A stretch of 64,000 bases of DNA from Bacteroidota bacterium (GTDB lineage: Bacteria > Bacteroidota > Ignavibacteria > Ignavibacteriales > Melioribacteraceae): NCBI GenBank assembly GCA_018829205.1, contig JAHJUE010000030.1, positions 1 to 64,000 on the forward strand. The letters run 5' to 3'. Below the pieces are notes generated by a model. That model worked only from the letters and a program-made list of their open reading frames with translations. It searched no databases and had not been told where the DNA came from. A program made the position numbers and the translations under genes. Positions 1 to 8,131 of the stretch are shown here, one piece after another. How positions within the stretch are numbered: position 1 is the stretch's first letter; the number at the start of each line of letters is the position of its first letter.

Positions 1-404
<404 letters not shown>

Positions 405-480
405 ATATATTTTTAATAAAGACATACTTTTACAGACTAACTTTCAATCTTTCATTAATTTTGATTAACAGAATTAAGAC

Positions 481-498
481 CCTCGCTTTCGCGAGGGC
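481..498 (+). other. Hairpin in the 23S-5S spacer
   Basis: CCTCGC, TTTC, GCGAGG forms a perfect 6-bp stem with a four-base loop, 8 bases before the 5S gene. It has no T-run that would stop transcription, so I read it as a processing or spacer hairpin of the rRNA precursor (inference). Confidence 0.5.
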
Positions 499-505
499 AA
501 AGTTT

Positions 506-620
<115 letters not shown>

Positions 621-622
<2 letters not shown>

Positions 623-955
623 TTAAAATTCTAAACCCTCTTACGCTTTGCGTTTGAGGGTTTTTTTATTTTAAATTAATAGTTTATTGAAACCCCGATA
701 TTTATCGGGATAAAATCCGATAGTCGCCAGCCCGCCTTCGCTGAAGCTACGGCGGATAAAGATTAAAATTCTAAACCCTCTTATGCTTTGCGTTTGAGGG
801 TTTTTTTATTTTAAATTAATAATTTATTGAAACCCCGATATTTATTGGGATAAAATTCGATAGTTGCCAACTCGCCTTCGCTGAAGCTACGGCAGATAAA
901 GATTAAAATTCTAAACCCTCTTATGCTATTCGTTTGAGGGTTTATTTTTATTAAT
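621..955 (+). repeat. Tandem repeat of the 5S trailer/terminator, 140-bp period, 2.4 copies
   Basis: GATTAAAATTCTAAACCCTC recurs at 621, 761 and 901, giving a period of exactly 140. Copies 1 (621-760) and 2 (761-900) differ at eight positions by my count, about 94% identity. Copy 3 covers the terminator only and is more degraded. Each full unit holds the terminator, a second hairpin (CCCGATATTTATCGGG), a 10-base match to the 5S 3' tail (TAGTCGCCAG at 721, degenerate at 861) and a GC-rich palindromic 30-base segment (731-760, 871-900) that is absent after the real 5S gene. No gene is seen in 668-1084 apart from this repeat. Confidence 0.9.
631..667 (+). terminator. Rho-independent terminator of the rRNA operon
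   Basis: AAACCCTC and GAGGGTTT form an 8-bp stem around a loop containing TTACGCTTTGCGTTT, followed directly by a T-run. It lies about 10 bases after the 5S gene. Two further copies of the same hairpin follow at about 771-807 and 911-945 inside the tandem repeat. Confidence 0.85.
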
Positions 956-1084
956 TTTAAAATTTTATTCAAATTATCAGAATTATAATTAAACTTGGCA
1001 TCCTGGTTATATGACGGGACCTATTGTTGGGTAAATTATTCAGTTTGAATAATTAGTATAATAAAATGAATAAGTTTCAGTTTT

Positions 1085-1124
1085 AAAAAAAGCAGAGTTA
1101 TTTTAATATACTCTGCTTTTTTTT
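1085..1124 (-). terminator. Terminator of the TonB-C gene (symmetric)
   Basis: AGCAGAGT at 1091-1098 pairs with ACTCTGCT at 1110-1117, with A-tracts on one side and T-tracts on the other, so it can act on either strand. It lies 10 bases beyond the stop codon of the minus-strand TonB-C gene. Confidence 0.8.
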
Positions 1125-1133
1125 ATAAAAATT

Positions 1134-1514
1134 TTATAATTTAAATTCTATTGCCAGAGCAAGTTTTACCTTTACATTTGCTCCTTTTACTTTGCCGGGA
1201 GTAAATTTTGCTTTTTTAACACCATCAATTGCAGCTTCATCACATCCGTTTCCAATGCCTTTTATAATTTTTACGTCATCTACGCTGCCGTTTTCATTTA
1301 CAAGTATCATTAAAAATACTTTTCCTTGTGTCCCTGCAGATTTAGCCGCAACTGGATATGAAATGTTTTTATAAATTGCAGTAATACCGCCGATAGGTTC
1401 CGGCATAATCTCAGCCGCTACCAAATAGTCATCTAAGGCCGGTAATGCTCCGGCGTTAATATTTGTGAAAAATAAAAAACCTAGAATACAAAAAAGAACT
1501 ATTAATTTTTTCAT
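1134..1514 (-). CDS. Small exported TonB C-terminal domain protein
   Basis: A 126-residue protein with an N-terminal signal or anchor segment (residues 1-22, lysines then a run of hydrophobic residues). Residues about 45-126 match the TonB C-terminal domain: YPVAAKSAGTQGKV, a VNENGSV turn, DEAAIDGVKKAKFTPG and a final hydrophobic strand. TonB C domains contact outer-membrane receptors; this one lacks the proline-rich linker of a classical TonB, so it may be a stand-alone periplasmic domain tethered by its N-terminus and not the main energy transducer. A GAGG ribosome binding site lies 5 bases before the ATG. It lies 90 bases after dnaX on the same strand and has its own terminator. Partner receptors are not adjacent. 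Confidence 0.8.
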   Translation of the reverse strand: MKKLIVLFCILGFLFFTNINAGALPALDDYLVAAEIMPEPIGGITAIYKNISYPVAAKSAGTQGKVFLMILVNENGSVDDVKIIKGIGNGCDEAAIDGVKKAKFTPGKVKGANVKVKLALAIEFKL

Positions 1515-1604
1515 TTAAACCTCTAAATAATAATTATAAAACATAATTTTACATTTTATAATCGAAAATTAATTTCGAATATTTAACGAGATTAAATGAA
1601 AAAG

Positions 1605-3263
1605 TTATACTTCTTTGCCGCCCAGTTCTGTTATTATTGATTTAATCAGAGGATGTTCTTCTTCGAATGGTTTTTTCCCGGCGTCATCATATATAGTTTG
1701 TTTTGGAATGGATGATTCAGAATTTGAATTATGAATTTGTTTACCGCCATTTTTTACTGAATTGGTAAAAACCAACTCATATTTGTTTTTTAATATTTCA
1801 ATTATGGCTTGATTAATATATTGTAAGTGATTCTTAATAATTGCTTCGTCTTCGGGATGCTCTAATTCAAGCATAATTTTATTTTCAATAACTTCAATTA
1901 GTTTTGTATGGGCCATTAATCCTAATGAAAATTTTTCCTCAATTATTTTATCTATTAATATTTCCCATAATCTTTTAAACTCTTTACCGGTATTTAAATT
2001 CTTTTTATCAACAACAATGATTGGATCAGAATTAATTGAAGATTTTACAGAATTATTTTCACTTTTTGGGGAATCTGAAATGTCAGGTTTCAGGATAGGC
2101 TTTTTTTTTTCTTGATCGTCAGTTAATTGCACATTTCCGGAATTTAGTTTTGATAAAATTTCCGAAATCGTTGAAGTTTTTTCCAGTCCAATTAAATGAG
2201 TTAAAGAAATCTCTATTGTTAATCTTTGATTTCTTGTGTTTTTAATTTCGTACTGCAGCTTGTTCAAGAACGATAAAATTCTTAAAATATCACCTTCTGA
2301 GAATTCGTTTTTATAATTATTATATTTTTCTTTGTAAACTTCCGCTGTTTCAATTAATTTTAAATTGCTGCTTACAATTACGGTCATAATATTTCTAAAA
2401 TGTTCAATTAAACCGTCAACAAAATCTATAAAATTCCAGCCGTTTTCATAAATCCTTTTTGAAACAATAAATGCGTCTTCGTACTTTTTATTTATTACCG
2501 CGTCGGATATAATAAAATAAACTTCTTCGTCAATTAAATTCAGCATCTTTGTAATTACATCGGACTCGACATTATTTCCGCAAAAAGAAATTACCTGATC
2601 GAACAAACTTTGAGCGTCGCGTAATGCGCCGTCGGCTTTTTTAGCAATTAAGGTTAATGATTTGTCGTCGATTTTGATATTCTCTGCCTCAGCAATTTTA
2701 TGCAGAAGTGATTTGATTTCACCCAATTCAATTCTTCTAAAATCAAATCTTTGACACCTGGAAATTATAGTAAGGGGCACTTTATGAATATCAGTTGTAG
2801 CAAAAATAAAAATTGTATGCTCAGGCGGTTCTTCCAAAGTTTTCAGCAATGCATTAAAAGATTCCGTTGTAAGCATATGAACTTCATCAATTATATAAAC
2901 CTTGTATTCACCTTTTGTAGGAGCATATTTTACTGATTCTCTTAAAGTTCTTATTTCTTCAATTCTTCTGTTGGAGGCTCCGTCTATTTCAATTACGTCT
3001 AATGACTGCTGATTGTTAAAAAGCTTGCACATTTCGCATTCGCCGCATGGTTCGCCGTTAATAGAATTCATGCAGTTTAAACTTTTCGCAAGAATTCTTG
3101 CCGTTGTTGTTTTTCCAACTCCGCGTGGACCTGCGAATATATATGAATGCGCAATCCGGTTGTTTACAATCGCGTTCTTTAAAGTTTGTGTTATATGCGA
3201 TTGACCAACAACTTCATCAAATATTTTTGGGCGCCATTTTCTTGCGGTTACTAAAAAACTCAT
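1605..3263 (-). CDS. dnaX: DNA polymerase III subunits gamma and tau
   Basis: A 552-residue clamp-loader ATPase that loads the sliding clamp and bridges polymerases at the fork. Walker A is GPRGVGKT (residues 45-52), a four-cysteine zinc module lies at about 64-79 (CMNSINGEPCGECEMC), Walker B/DEAD-like is IIDEVHML, sensor 1 is FIFATTD, and residue 170 lies in the ISRCQRF arginine-finger segment. Residues beyond about 385 are low-complexity and then the tau-specific region. An A10-G run at codons 385-388 followed by a stem-loop looks like a frameshift site that would yield a gamma form of about 393 residues (separate entry). Transcribed after lon and msrC with 38 bases between msrC and dnaX, so probably one operon. 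Confidence 0.96.
   Translation of the reverse strand: MSFLVTARKWRPKIFDEVVGQSHITQTLKNAIVNNRIAHSYIFAGPRGVGKTTTARILAKSLNCMNSINGEPCGECEMCKLFNNQQSLDVIEIDGASNRRIEEIRTLRESVKYAPTKGEYKVYIIDEVHMLTTESFNALLKTLEEPPEHTIFIFATTDIHKVPLTIISRCQRFDFRRIELGEIKSLLHKIAEAENIKIDDKSLTLIAKKADGALRDAQSLFDQVISFCGNNVESDVITKMLNLIDEEVYFIISDAVINKKYEDAFIVSKRIYENGWNFIDFVDGLIEHFRNIMTVIVSSNLKLIETAEVYKEKYNNYKNEFSEGDILRILSFLNKLQYEIKNTRNQRLTIEISLTHLIGLEKTSTISEILSKLNSGNVQLTDDQEKKKPILKPDISDSPKSENNSVKSSINSDPIIVVDKKNLNTGKEFKRLWEILIDKIIEEKFSLGLMAHTKLIEVIENKIMLELEHPEDEAIIKNHLQYINQAIIEILKNKYELVFTNSVKNGGKQIHNSNSESSIPKQTIYDDAGKKPFEEEHPLIKSIITELGGKEV
2075..2111 (-). promoter_or_regulatory. Candidate programmed -1 frameshift (or slippage) site in dnaX
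   Basis: On the coding strand, codons 385-388 read GAA AAA AAA AAG: ten A residues (2110-2101) then G. Six bases later CTGAAA (2093-2088) and TTTCAG (2080-2075) form a 6-bp stem with a 7-base loop. A -1 shift at A AAA AAG continues as A-Y-P-E-T then TGA; a +1 shift also stops after three or four codons. The arrangement resembles E. coli dnaX (A AAA AAG plus stem-loop) and the A9 slippage site of Thermus dnaX. No strong upstream Shine-Dalgarno stimulator was seen. Confidence 0.6.
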
Positions 3264-3301
3264 GTATTAATTCCAAGATTACATATTTCAAGATCGAAAG
3301 A

Positions 3302-3796
3302 TTAGCTAATTGAAAAGTTTTCTAAATCTAATTTATTTACAAACAATTCACAAAATTTTTCCAAATAAAATTTATCGTTATCATTAAAAGCCGAAAAATC
3401 GTAACTGTCTAAATCCAATACGCCTATTAATTTCCCGTTAGAAACAATAGGCACTACAATTTCAGAATTTGAACCGCCGTCGCATGCAATATGCCCGGGG
3501 AAATTATGAACGTTTTCAACAATTATTGTTTCTTTTTTTTCGGCGCTTGTACCGCAAACACCATTGCCAATATTAATAATTGTACACGCCACTTTTCCTT
3601 GAAACGGTCCTAATACCAGTTTCTCACCGTCAAAAAAATAGAATCCCGCCCAGCTGATCTTTTTGAAACTTTGTTTAAGAAGCGCAGTAAAATTCGCGGC
3701 ATTTGTAATTACCGGTTCATCTGCATTTAGAATAGATTCAACTTGGGGAAAAAGTTCATCGTAATTTTCTAATCCGTCTTTTATTTCAAATTCCAT
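3302..3796 (-). CDS. msrC: Free methionine-(R)-sulfoxide reductase (GAF domain)
   Basis: A 164-residue single GAF-domain protein that reduces free methionine-R-sulfoxide with thioredoxin as electron donor. It carries the family signatures LGPFQGKVAC, GVCGT, FPGHIACD and SEIVVP, and GVLDLDS. Cysteines at 71, 81 and 105 have the same spacing (10 and 24) as the three functional cysteines of E. coli fRMsr (84, 94, 118), so the enzyme should be active. The ATG is 2 bases after the lon stop codon, which implies translational coupling; dnaX follows. The pairing with lon suggests a protein-oxidation or quality-control role (inference). Confidence 0.92.
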   Translation of the reverse strand: MEFEIKDGLENYDELFPQVESILNADEPVITNAANFTALLKQSFKKISWAGFYFFDGEKLVLGPFQGKVACTIINIGNGVCGTSAEKKETIIVENVHNFPGHIACDGGSNSEIVVPIVSNGKLIGVLDLDSYDFSAFNDNDKFYLEKFCELFVNKLDLENFSIS

Positions 3797-3798
3797 AT

Positions 3799-6243
3799 TT
3801 ATTTTTTCTTTCCGCGTACTGGTGTTTTTTTAGATTTTAGAGTTTTAACCGCACTTTTTTTCTCTTCAAAAACATAAGGAAACGCATCCATAATAGTTTC
3901 AATACAAATAATATTTAATCCTTTTTTTATGGCTTCTTTAACTTCAGCTAAGTCCTTTTCGTTTTCTTTGGGAATAAGCACTGTTTTAATTCCGCTTCTT
4001 TGAGCCGCTAAAAGTTTTTCATTTAATCCGCCGATTCCAAGTACATTACCGCGTAAAGTTATTTCTCCGGTCATAGCTATATCGGCTCTGGCGGGTTTAC
4101 CGCTTATAGCAGAATACATTGCCATTGTTAATGTGATACCGGCCGAAGGTCCGTCTTTTGGAATAGCTCCTTCTGGAAGATGAATATGAATTTCTTTTCC
4201 CTTGTTGAAATTAGGATTGAGTTTCAAAGTCTTGGCATTCGAACGCAGATAACTTAAGGCCGCTTTTGCAGATTCTTTCATAACGTCACCGATTTGACCG
4301 GTTACTGATAATTTTTCGGAACCTGACATAATTGTGGAATCAACATGAAGAATTTCGCCGCCAACGCTTGTCCATGCTAATCCTGTTACGCTTCCTATTC
4401 TTGATTCTTTTTCGGCTTTTTGAAATTTAAATTTTGAAACTCCCAAATATTCGGCTGTTTTTTCTTCATCAATTAAAAATTTAAGATTTTTTTCAATCTT
4501 ACCGCTTCCGTTTTTTGTATGACGAAGAATAATATCTCTTGCTGTCTTACGGAAAACAGTGGCAATTTCTCTTTCCAGATTTCTGACACCAGCTTCACGA
4601 GTATAATCCCTAATTATTTTTTGAATCGAATTATCAGGAAGATTAATCTTAAACTTATGCAGACCATGAGCAACTAATTGTTTAGGCACAATATGTTTTT
4701 TTGCAATTTCAGTTTTTTCATGTTCAAGGTAGCCTGGCAATTCAATTATTTCCATTCTATCCTGCAAAGGAAGAGGAATATTATACTTAACATTGGCAGT
4801 AGTTATAAACATTACCTGCGATAAATCATAATCAATATCCAGGTAATGGTCATTAAAAGTATGATTCTGTTCGGGATCTAATACTTCAAGCATTGCCGCC
4901 GAAGGATCGCCTCTGAAATCCATGCTCATTTTATCAATTTCATCCAGCAATATTACAGGGTTAACTGTTTTAGCTTTTTTCATTGATTGAATAATTTTTC
5001 CGGGGAGTGAACCGATATAAGTTCTTCTATGTCCTCGGATTTCAGCTTCATCGCGAACTCCGCCTAGGCTTATCCGCACAAAATTTCTGCCGAGTGCTCT
5101 TGCGATTGATTTTCCCAATGAAGTTTTACCGACTCCGGGAGGGCCAACAAAACAAAGAATTTGTCCGCGCATTTGTTTTACTAAATTTAACACTGCAATA
5201 TGTTCAACAATTCTTTCTTTAGGTTTTTCCAAGCCGTAATGATCTTCATCTAAAATTGTTCTAACATTTCTTAAATTAAGATTGTCTTTTGTTCTTTTAT
5301 ACCAGGGTACATCTACAAGCCAATCCAGATAATTTCTTATTACTGTAGATTCGGGTGAACTTGGAGGAGTTTTCTTTAATTTATTTAATTCCTCAATAGC
5401 TTTTTCCTGAACCGGTTTCGGCATTTTGGATTTGGAAATTTTTTCTTTTAGTTTGGAGTACTCCGGTGAGTTTTCTTCATCTTCGCCTAATTCATCCTGT
5501 AAAATTCTAATCTGTTCCTGAATAATAAATTTTCGCTGAGTCTTTGTAATATTTTCCTGAACCTTTGATTCAATTTCTTTTTCGACCTTTAAAATGTCAA
5601 TTTCAGAATTAAGAATTTTTATAACTTCGTAAAGCTGTTCTTTTAATGAAAACTTCCTAAGGATTGACTGCTTTACATCAATTGACTGATTTATATTTGC
5701 CGCAACGTAAAAAAGTTTTCTATCCGGTTCGTCAATATTTTCAAATGCACCTATAGCTTCTGTGGGGATACTTTTATTTATTTTTACATATTCTTTAAAC
5801 ATGGAAGTCATTTGCCGCAACAGGGCGTTCATTTCCATTGGATCATCGGCTTTCGGCAGAATTACTTCAACTTCAGCTTCAAAGAAATTTTTATTCTGAG
5901 TAAATTTTTTAATTCTTCCTTGTATCATTCCGTCGACAAGAATCTTCATTAATCCGTTGGGAAGTTTTAATATTTGGATAATTTTAGCTATCGTTCCTTC
6001 CGCATAAATATCATCTGTTGTCGGGTCTTCAATATTCGCTTTTTTCTGAGGCGCTAAAAATATGTACTTTGAACTTTCAAGCGCATAATTTGCCGCTCTA
6101 ATAGAATGTTCGCGTCCTACCAGCACCGGGAAAATCATATAAGGGAAAATAACATTGTCTCTTAATGGTAATACTGCCAAAACTTGAGGTATATCGTCAA
6201 CTAACGACATATCTGAAGCAGCATTTCTTTTTACTTCGGCCAT
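3799..6243 (-). CDS. lon: ATP-dependent protease Lon
   Basis: An 814-residue cytoplasmic AAA+ protease that degrades misfolded and regulatory proteins. The N-terminal substrate domain covers residues about 20-215, then a coiled coil, Walker A GPPGVGKT (367-374), Walker B VILLDEIDKM (430-439), and the C-terminal protease domain with catalytic Ser700 in PKDGPSAG and Lys743 in GLNEKLLAA. The Ser-Lys spacing of 43 equals that of E. coli Lon (679/722). The tail is lysine-rich. First gene of the lon-msrC-dnaX run. It diverges from the suhB-like gene across a 168-base intergenic region. No heat-shock operator (CIRCE) was seen. Confidence 0.97.
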   Translation of the reverse strand: MAEVKRNAASDMSLVDDIPQVLAVLPLRDNVIFPYMIFPVLVGREHSIRAANYALESSKYIFLAPQKKANIEDPTTDDIYAEGTIAKIIQILKLPNGLMKILVDGMIQGRIKKFTQNKNFFEAEVEVILPKADDPMEMNALLRQMTSMFKEYVKINKSIPTEAIGAFENIDEPDRKLFYVAANINQSIDVKQSILRKFSLKEQLYEVIKILNSEIDILKVEKEIESKVQENITKTQRKFIIQEQIRILQDELGEDEENSPEYSKLKEKISKSKMPKPVQEKAIEELNKLKKTPPSSPESTVIRNYLDWLVDVPWYKRTKDNLNLRNVRTILDEDHYGLEKPKERIVEHIAVLNLVKQMRGQILCFVGPPGVGKTSLGKSIARALGRNFVRISLGGVRDEAEIRGHRRTYIGSLPGKIIQSMKKAKTVNPVILLDEIDKMSMDFRGDPSAAMLEVLDPEQNHTFNDHYLDIDYDLSQVMFITTANVKYNIPLPLQDRMEIIELPGYLEHEKTEIAKKHIVPKQLVAHGLHKFKINLPDNSIQKIIRDYTREAGVRNLEREIATVFRKTARDIILRHTKNGSGKIEKNLKFLIDEEKTAEYLGVSKFKFQKAEKESRIGSVTGLAWTSVGGEILHVDSTIMSGSEKLSVTGQIGDVMKESAKAALSYLRSNAKTLKLNPNFNKGKEIHIHLPEGAIPKDGPSAGITLTMAMYSAISGKPARADIAMTGEITLRGNVLGIGGLNEKLLAAQRSGIKTVLIPKENEKDLAEVKEAIKKGLNIICIETIMDAFPYVFEEKKSAVKTLKSKKTPVRGKKK

Positions 6244-6357
6244 TATTTAAATTCCTAAAACTTAGTTTAATCAATCATACAAGATAATAAATTAAAGCAG
6301 GGCGGGCAAGAAACTTAACTTTTATTAAAATGGAATATGCGGATTTTTAGTAAATTT

Positions 6358-6385
6358 TTTGTTCACAATTAATTTGTTAGCTTTG
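6358..6385 (+). promoter_or_regulatory. Candidate Bacteroidota-type promoter for the suhB-like gene
   Basis: TTTG at 6358-6361 and TAGCTTTG at 6378-6385, 16 bases apart, fit the -33 TTTG / -7 TAnnTTTG pattern known from Bacteroidota, though the spacer is a little short. The ATG lies 27 bases after the -7 element. The same 8-mer TAGCTTTG occurs in front of pyrR at 33998. Confidence 0.4.
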
Positions 6386-6411
6386 TTATTAATATTTTTA
6401 ATTGAGGTACC

Positions 6412-7194
6412 ATGTTAGAGAAAGTTCAATTTATTGCAAAAGAGGCGGGTAATATTATTAAAGAAGGTTTCGGGAAAAATTTTTCGATTGAATTTAAGAC
6501 GAATGAATCAAATCTGGTAACTGAAATTGATCAAAAGTCGGAACAATTAATAAAATCATTTATTACAAAAGAATTTCCAAATCATGGCATACTTGCTGAA
6601 GAAAGCGGTTCAATGGATGGAGATTCCGAATATTTATGGATAATTGACCCGCTTGACGGAACCACAAATTTCGCGCATGGGTTACCTATATTCAGTGTAT
6701 CGATAGGTGTACAAAAAAAAGGTGAAACGATTTGCGGAGTTGTTTTTGATGTTATGAGGGAATGTTTATATTCGGCTGAACTGGGAAGCGGTTCATACTG
6801 TAATAGTCAGAAAATAAATGTAAACAATAACAATAATATTAAAAGAAGTGTTTTAGTTACGGGATTTCCTTACGATATCTCTGAAAATCCCGAATTCGCA
6901 ATTGAAAGATTCGCTGCTTTTTTGAGGAATTCAAGAGCTGTAAGAAGATTAGGCTCGGCGGCAATTGATTTGTGTTATGTTGCAAGCGGCGTATTTGACG
7001 GATATTGGGAAGTTAGTCTGCAGCCATGGGATATGTGCGCCGGAAAGTTAATAGTAGAAGAAGCGGGCGGAATTGTCACAAATTTTAAGAATGAGAAATT
7101 AGATATTTTTTCCAAACAGATTTTAGCCAGCAACGGAAATATTCATAAAGAAATGTTGGAAATTCTTAAAATTCATGAATCTGACAATTATTAA
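6412..7194 (+). CDS. suhB: Inositol monophosphatase family protein
   Basis: A 260-residue Mg-dependent, Li-sensitive-type sugar phosphatase. The metal site motifs are present: EES at 63-65, IDPLDGTTNF at 78-87 (Asp79, Asp82) and WDMCAGKLIVEEAGG near the C-terminus. Family members hydrolyse inositol-1-phosphate or related phosphates; in some bacteria SuhB also binds the transcription machinery, which cannot be judged here. GAGG lies 6 bases before the ATG (ttGAGGtaccATG). The gene stands alone, divergent from lon, with a weak hairpin after it. The precise substrate is unknown. Confidence 0.88.
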   Translation: MLEKVQFIAKEAGNIIKEGFGKNFSIEFKTNESNLVTEIDQKSEQLIKSFITKEFPNHGILAEESGSMDGDSEYLWIIDPLDGTTNFAHGLPIFSVSIGVQKKGETICGVVFDVMRECLYSAELGSGSYCNSQKINVNNNNNIKRSVLVTGFPYDISENPEFAIERFAAFLRNSRAVRRLGSAAIDLCYVASGVFDGYWEVSLQPWDMCAGKLIVEEAGGIVTNFKNEKLDIFSKQILASNGNIHKEMLEILKIHESDNY

Positions 7195-7272
7195 AACTGA
7201 AATTTAAAGAATGAAAATTAGCGATATTTTAAAAATATTGAGAAAAACTCACATTAGATGATTATTTCTTCT

Positions 7273-7310
7273 AACTCATTAAATAATAATGAGTTATTAA
7301 GATTTTTCCA
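7273..7310 (+). terminator. Weak terminator after the suhB-like gene
   Basis: AACTCATT (7273-7280) and AATGAGTT (7288-7295) form a perfect but AT-rich 8-bp stem, followed by ATTAAGATTTTT. The stem is weak and the T-run is short and displaced. Confidence 0.35.
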
Positions 7311-7357
7311 AAACTTTTTGTTGATAATTCCTAAATCATTCCTTATTTTTCTTAACT

Positions 7358-8044
7358 ATGTCTAAAAAAATTGTTGTAGCTATAGATGGTCCGGCGGGTT
7401 CGGGTAAAAGTACAATAGCAAAAGCTTTGGCTCAAAAGCTTGGTTTTGTTTATTTAGATACCGGGGCTATGTACCGTGCTATTACTTATCTTGCAATTTC
7501 GAAATCAATACTTAATGAAATTCCTGAAATTATTGAGCTTGCTAGAAATATTGATTTAAAACTAAGTTTTGAAAATGGCATTACAAGGGTATTTGTAGAT
7601 GGAGTTGAAGTTACTGAAAATATAAGAACACCTGAAATTAACTCCAAGGTCAGCGATATTAGCAGGATACCTGAAATTAGACAAGAGATGGTAAGAATAC
7701 AGAGATCGTTAGGTCAAAAAGGAAATTTAGTAGCAGAAGGACGCGATACAACCACTGTAGTATTTCCAGACGCCGATCTTAAAATTTTCTTAACCGCTGC
7801 TTTAGAAGAAAGAGCTAAAAGAAGATTTCTTGAGTATCAGGAAAAAGGTCAAGTTACAAGTTTGGAAGAAGTAAAAAAAAGTATTGAAAATAGAGATTAT
7901 ATCGACAGTCATAGAGAAGTAAGTCCGCTTAAAAAAGCAGACGACGCTGTTGAAATTGATACTACATTCATGACTGTGGGAAAAGAACAGGAAATAATAT
8001 TAAATAAAATAGAAGAAATTAAAAAACAAACCGAGCCGCAATAA
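7358..8044 (+). CDS. cmk: Cytidylate kinase
   Basis: A 228-residue cytoplasmic (d)CMP kinase that makes (d)CDP from ATP and (d)CMP. The P-loop is GPAGSGKS (11-18). YLDTGAMYRA and the NMP-binding region follow, with AEGRDTTTVVFPDA in place of the more common GRDIGTVVFP (DTTTVVFP is a variant I associate with Bacteroidota). The LID region is REVSPLKKADDAVEIDT. Length is typical. No good ribosome binding site is visible before the ATG. The cmk-rpsA order is conserved in many bacteria. Confidence 0.95.
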   Translation: MSKKIVVAIDGPAGSGKSTIAKALAQKLGFVYLDTGAMYRAITYLAISKSILNEIPEIIELARNIDLKLSFENGITRVFVDGVEVTENIRTPEINSKVSDISRIPEIRQEMVRIQRSLGQKGNLVAEGRDTTTVVFPDADLKIFLTAALEERAKRRFLEYQEKGQVTSLEEVKKSIENRDYIDSHREVSPLKKADDAVEIDTTFMTVGKEQEIILNKIEEIKKQTEPQ

Positions 8045-8131
8045 TTATTTATGTTAAACTAAAACCATGCTTTATTTCTTTTTGCGCGGCCCCAAAAAGA
8101 TAAAAGCAAGAAGTGTTTTTCAGGAGGATGA

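Noticed and set aside
1034-1054. AATTATTC/GAATAATT inverted repeat after the 5S repeats
   Set aside because: Short and AT-only; no T-run or adjacent gene start gives it a role.
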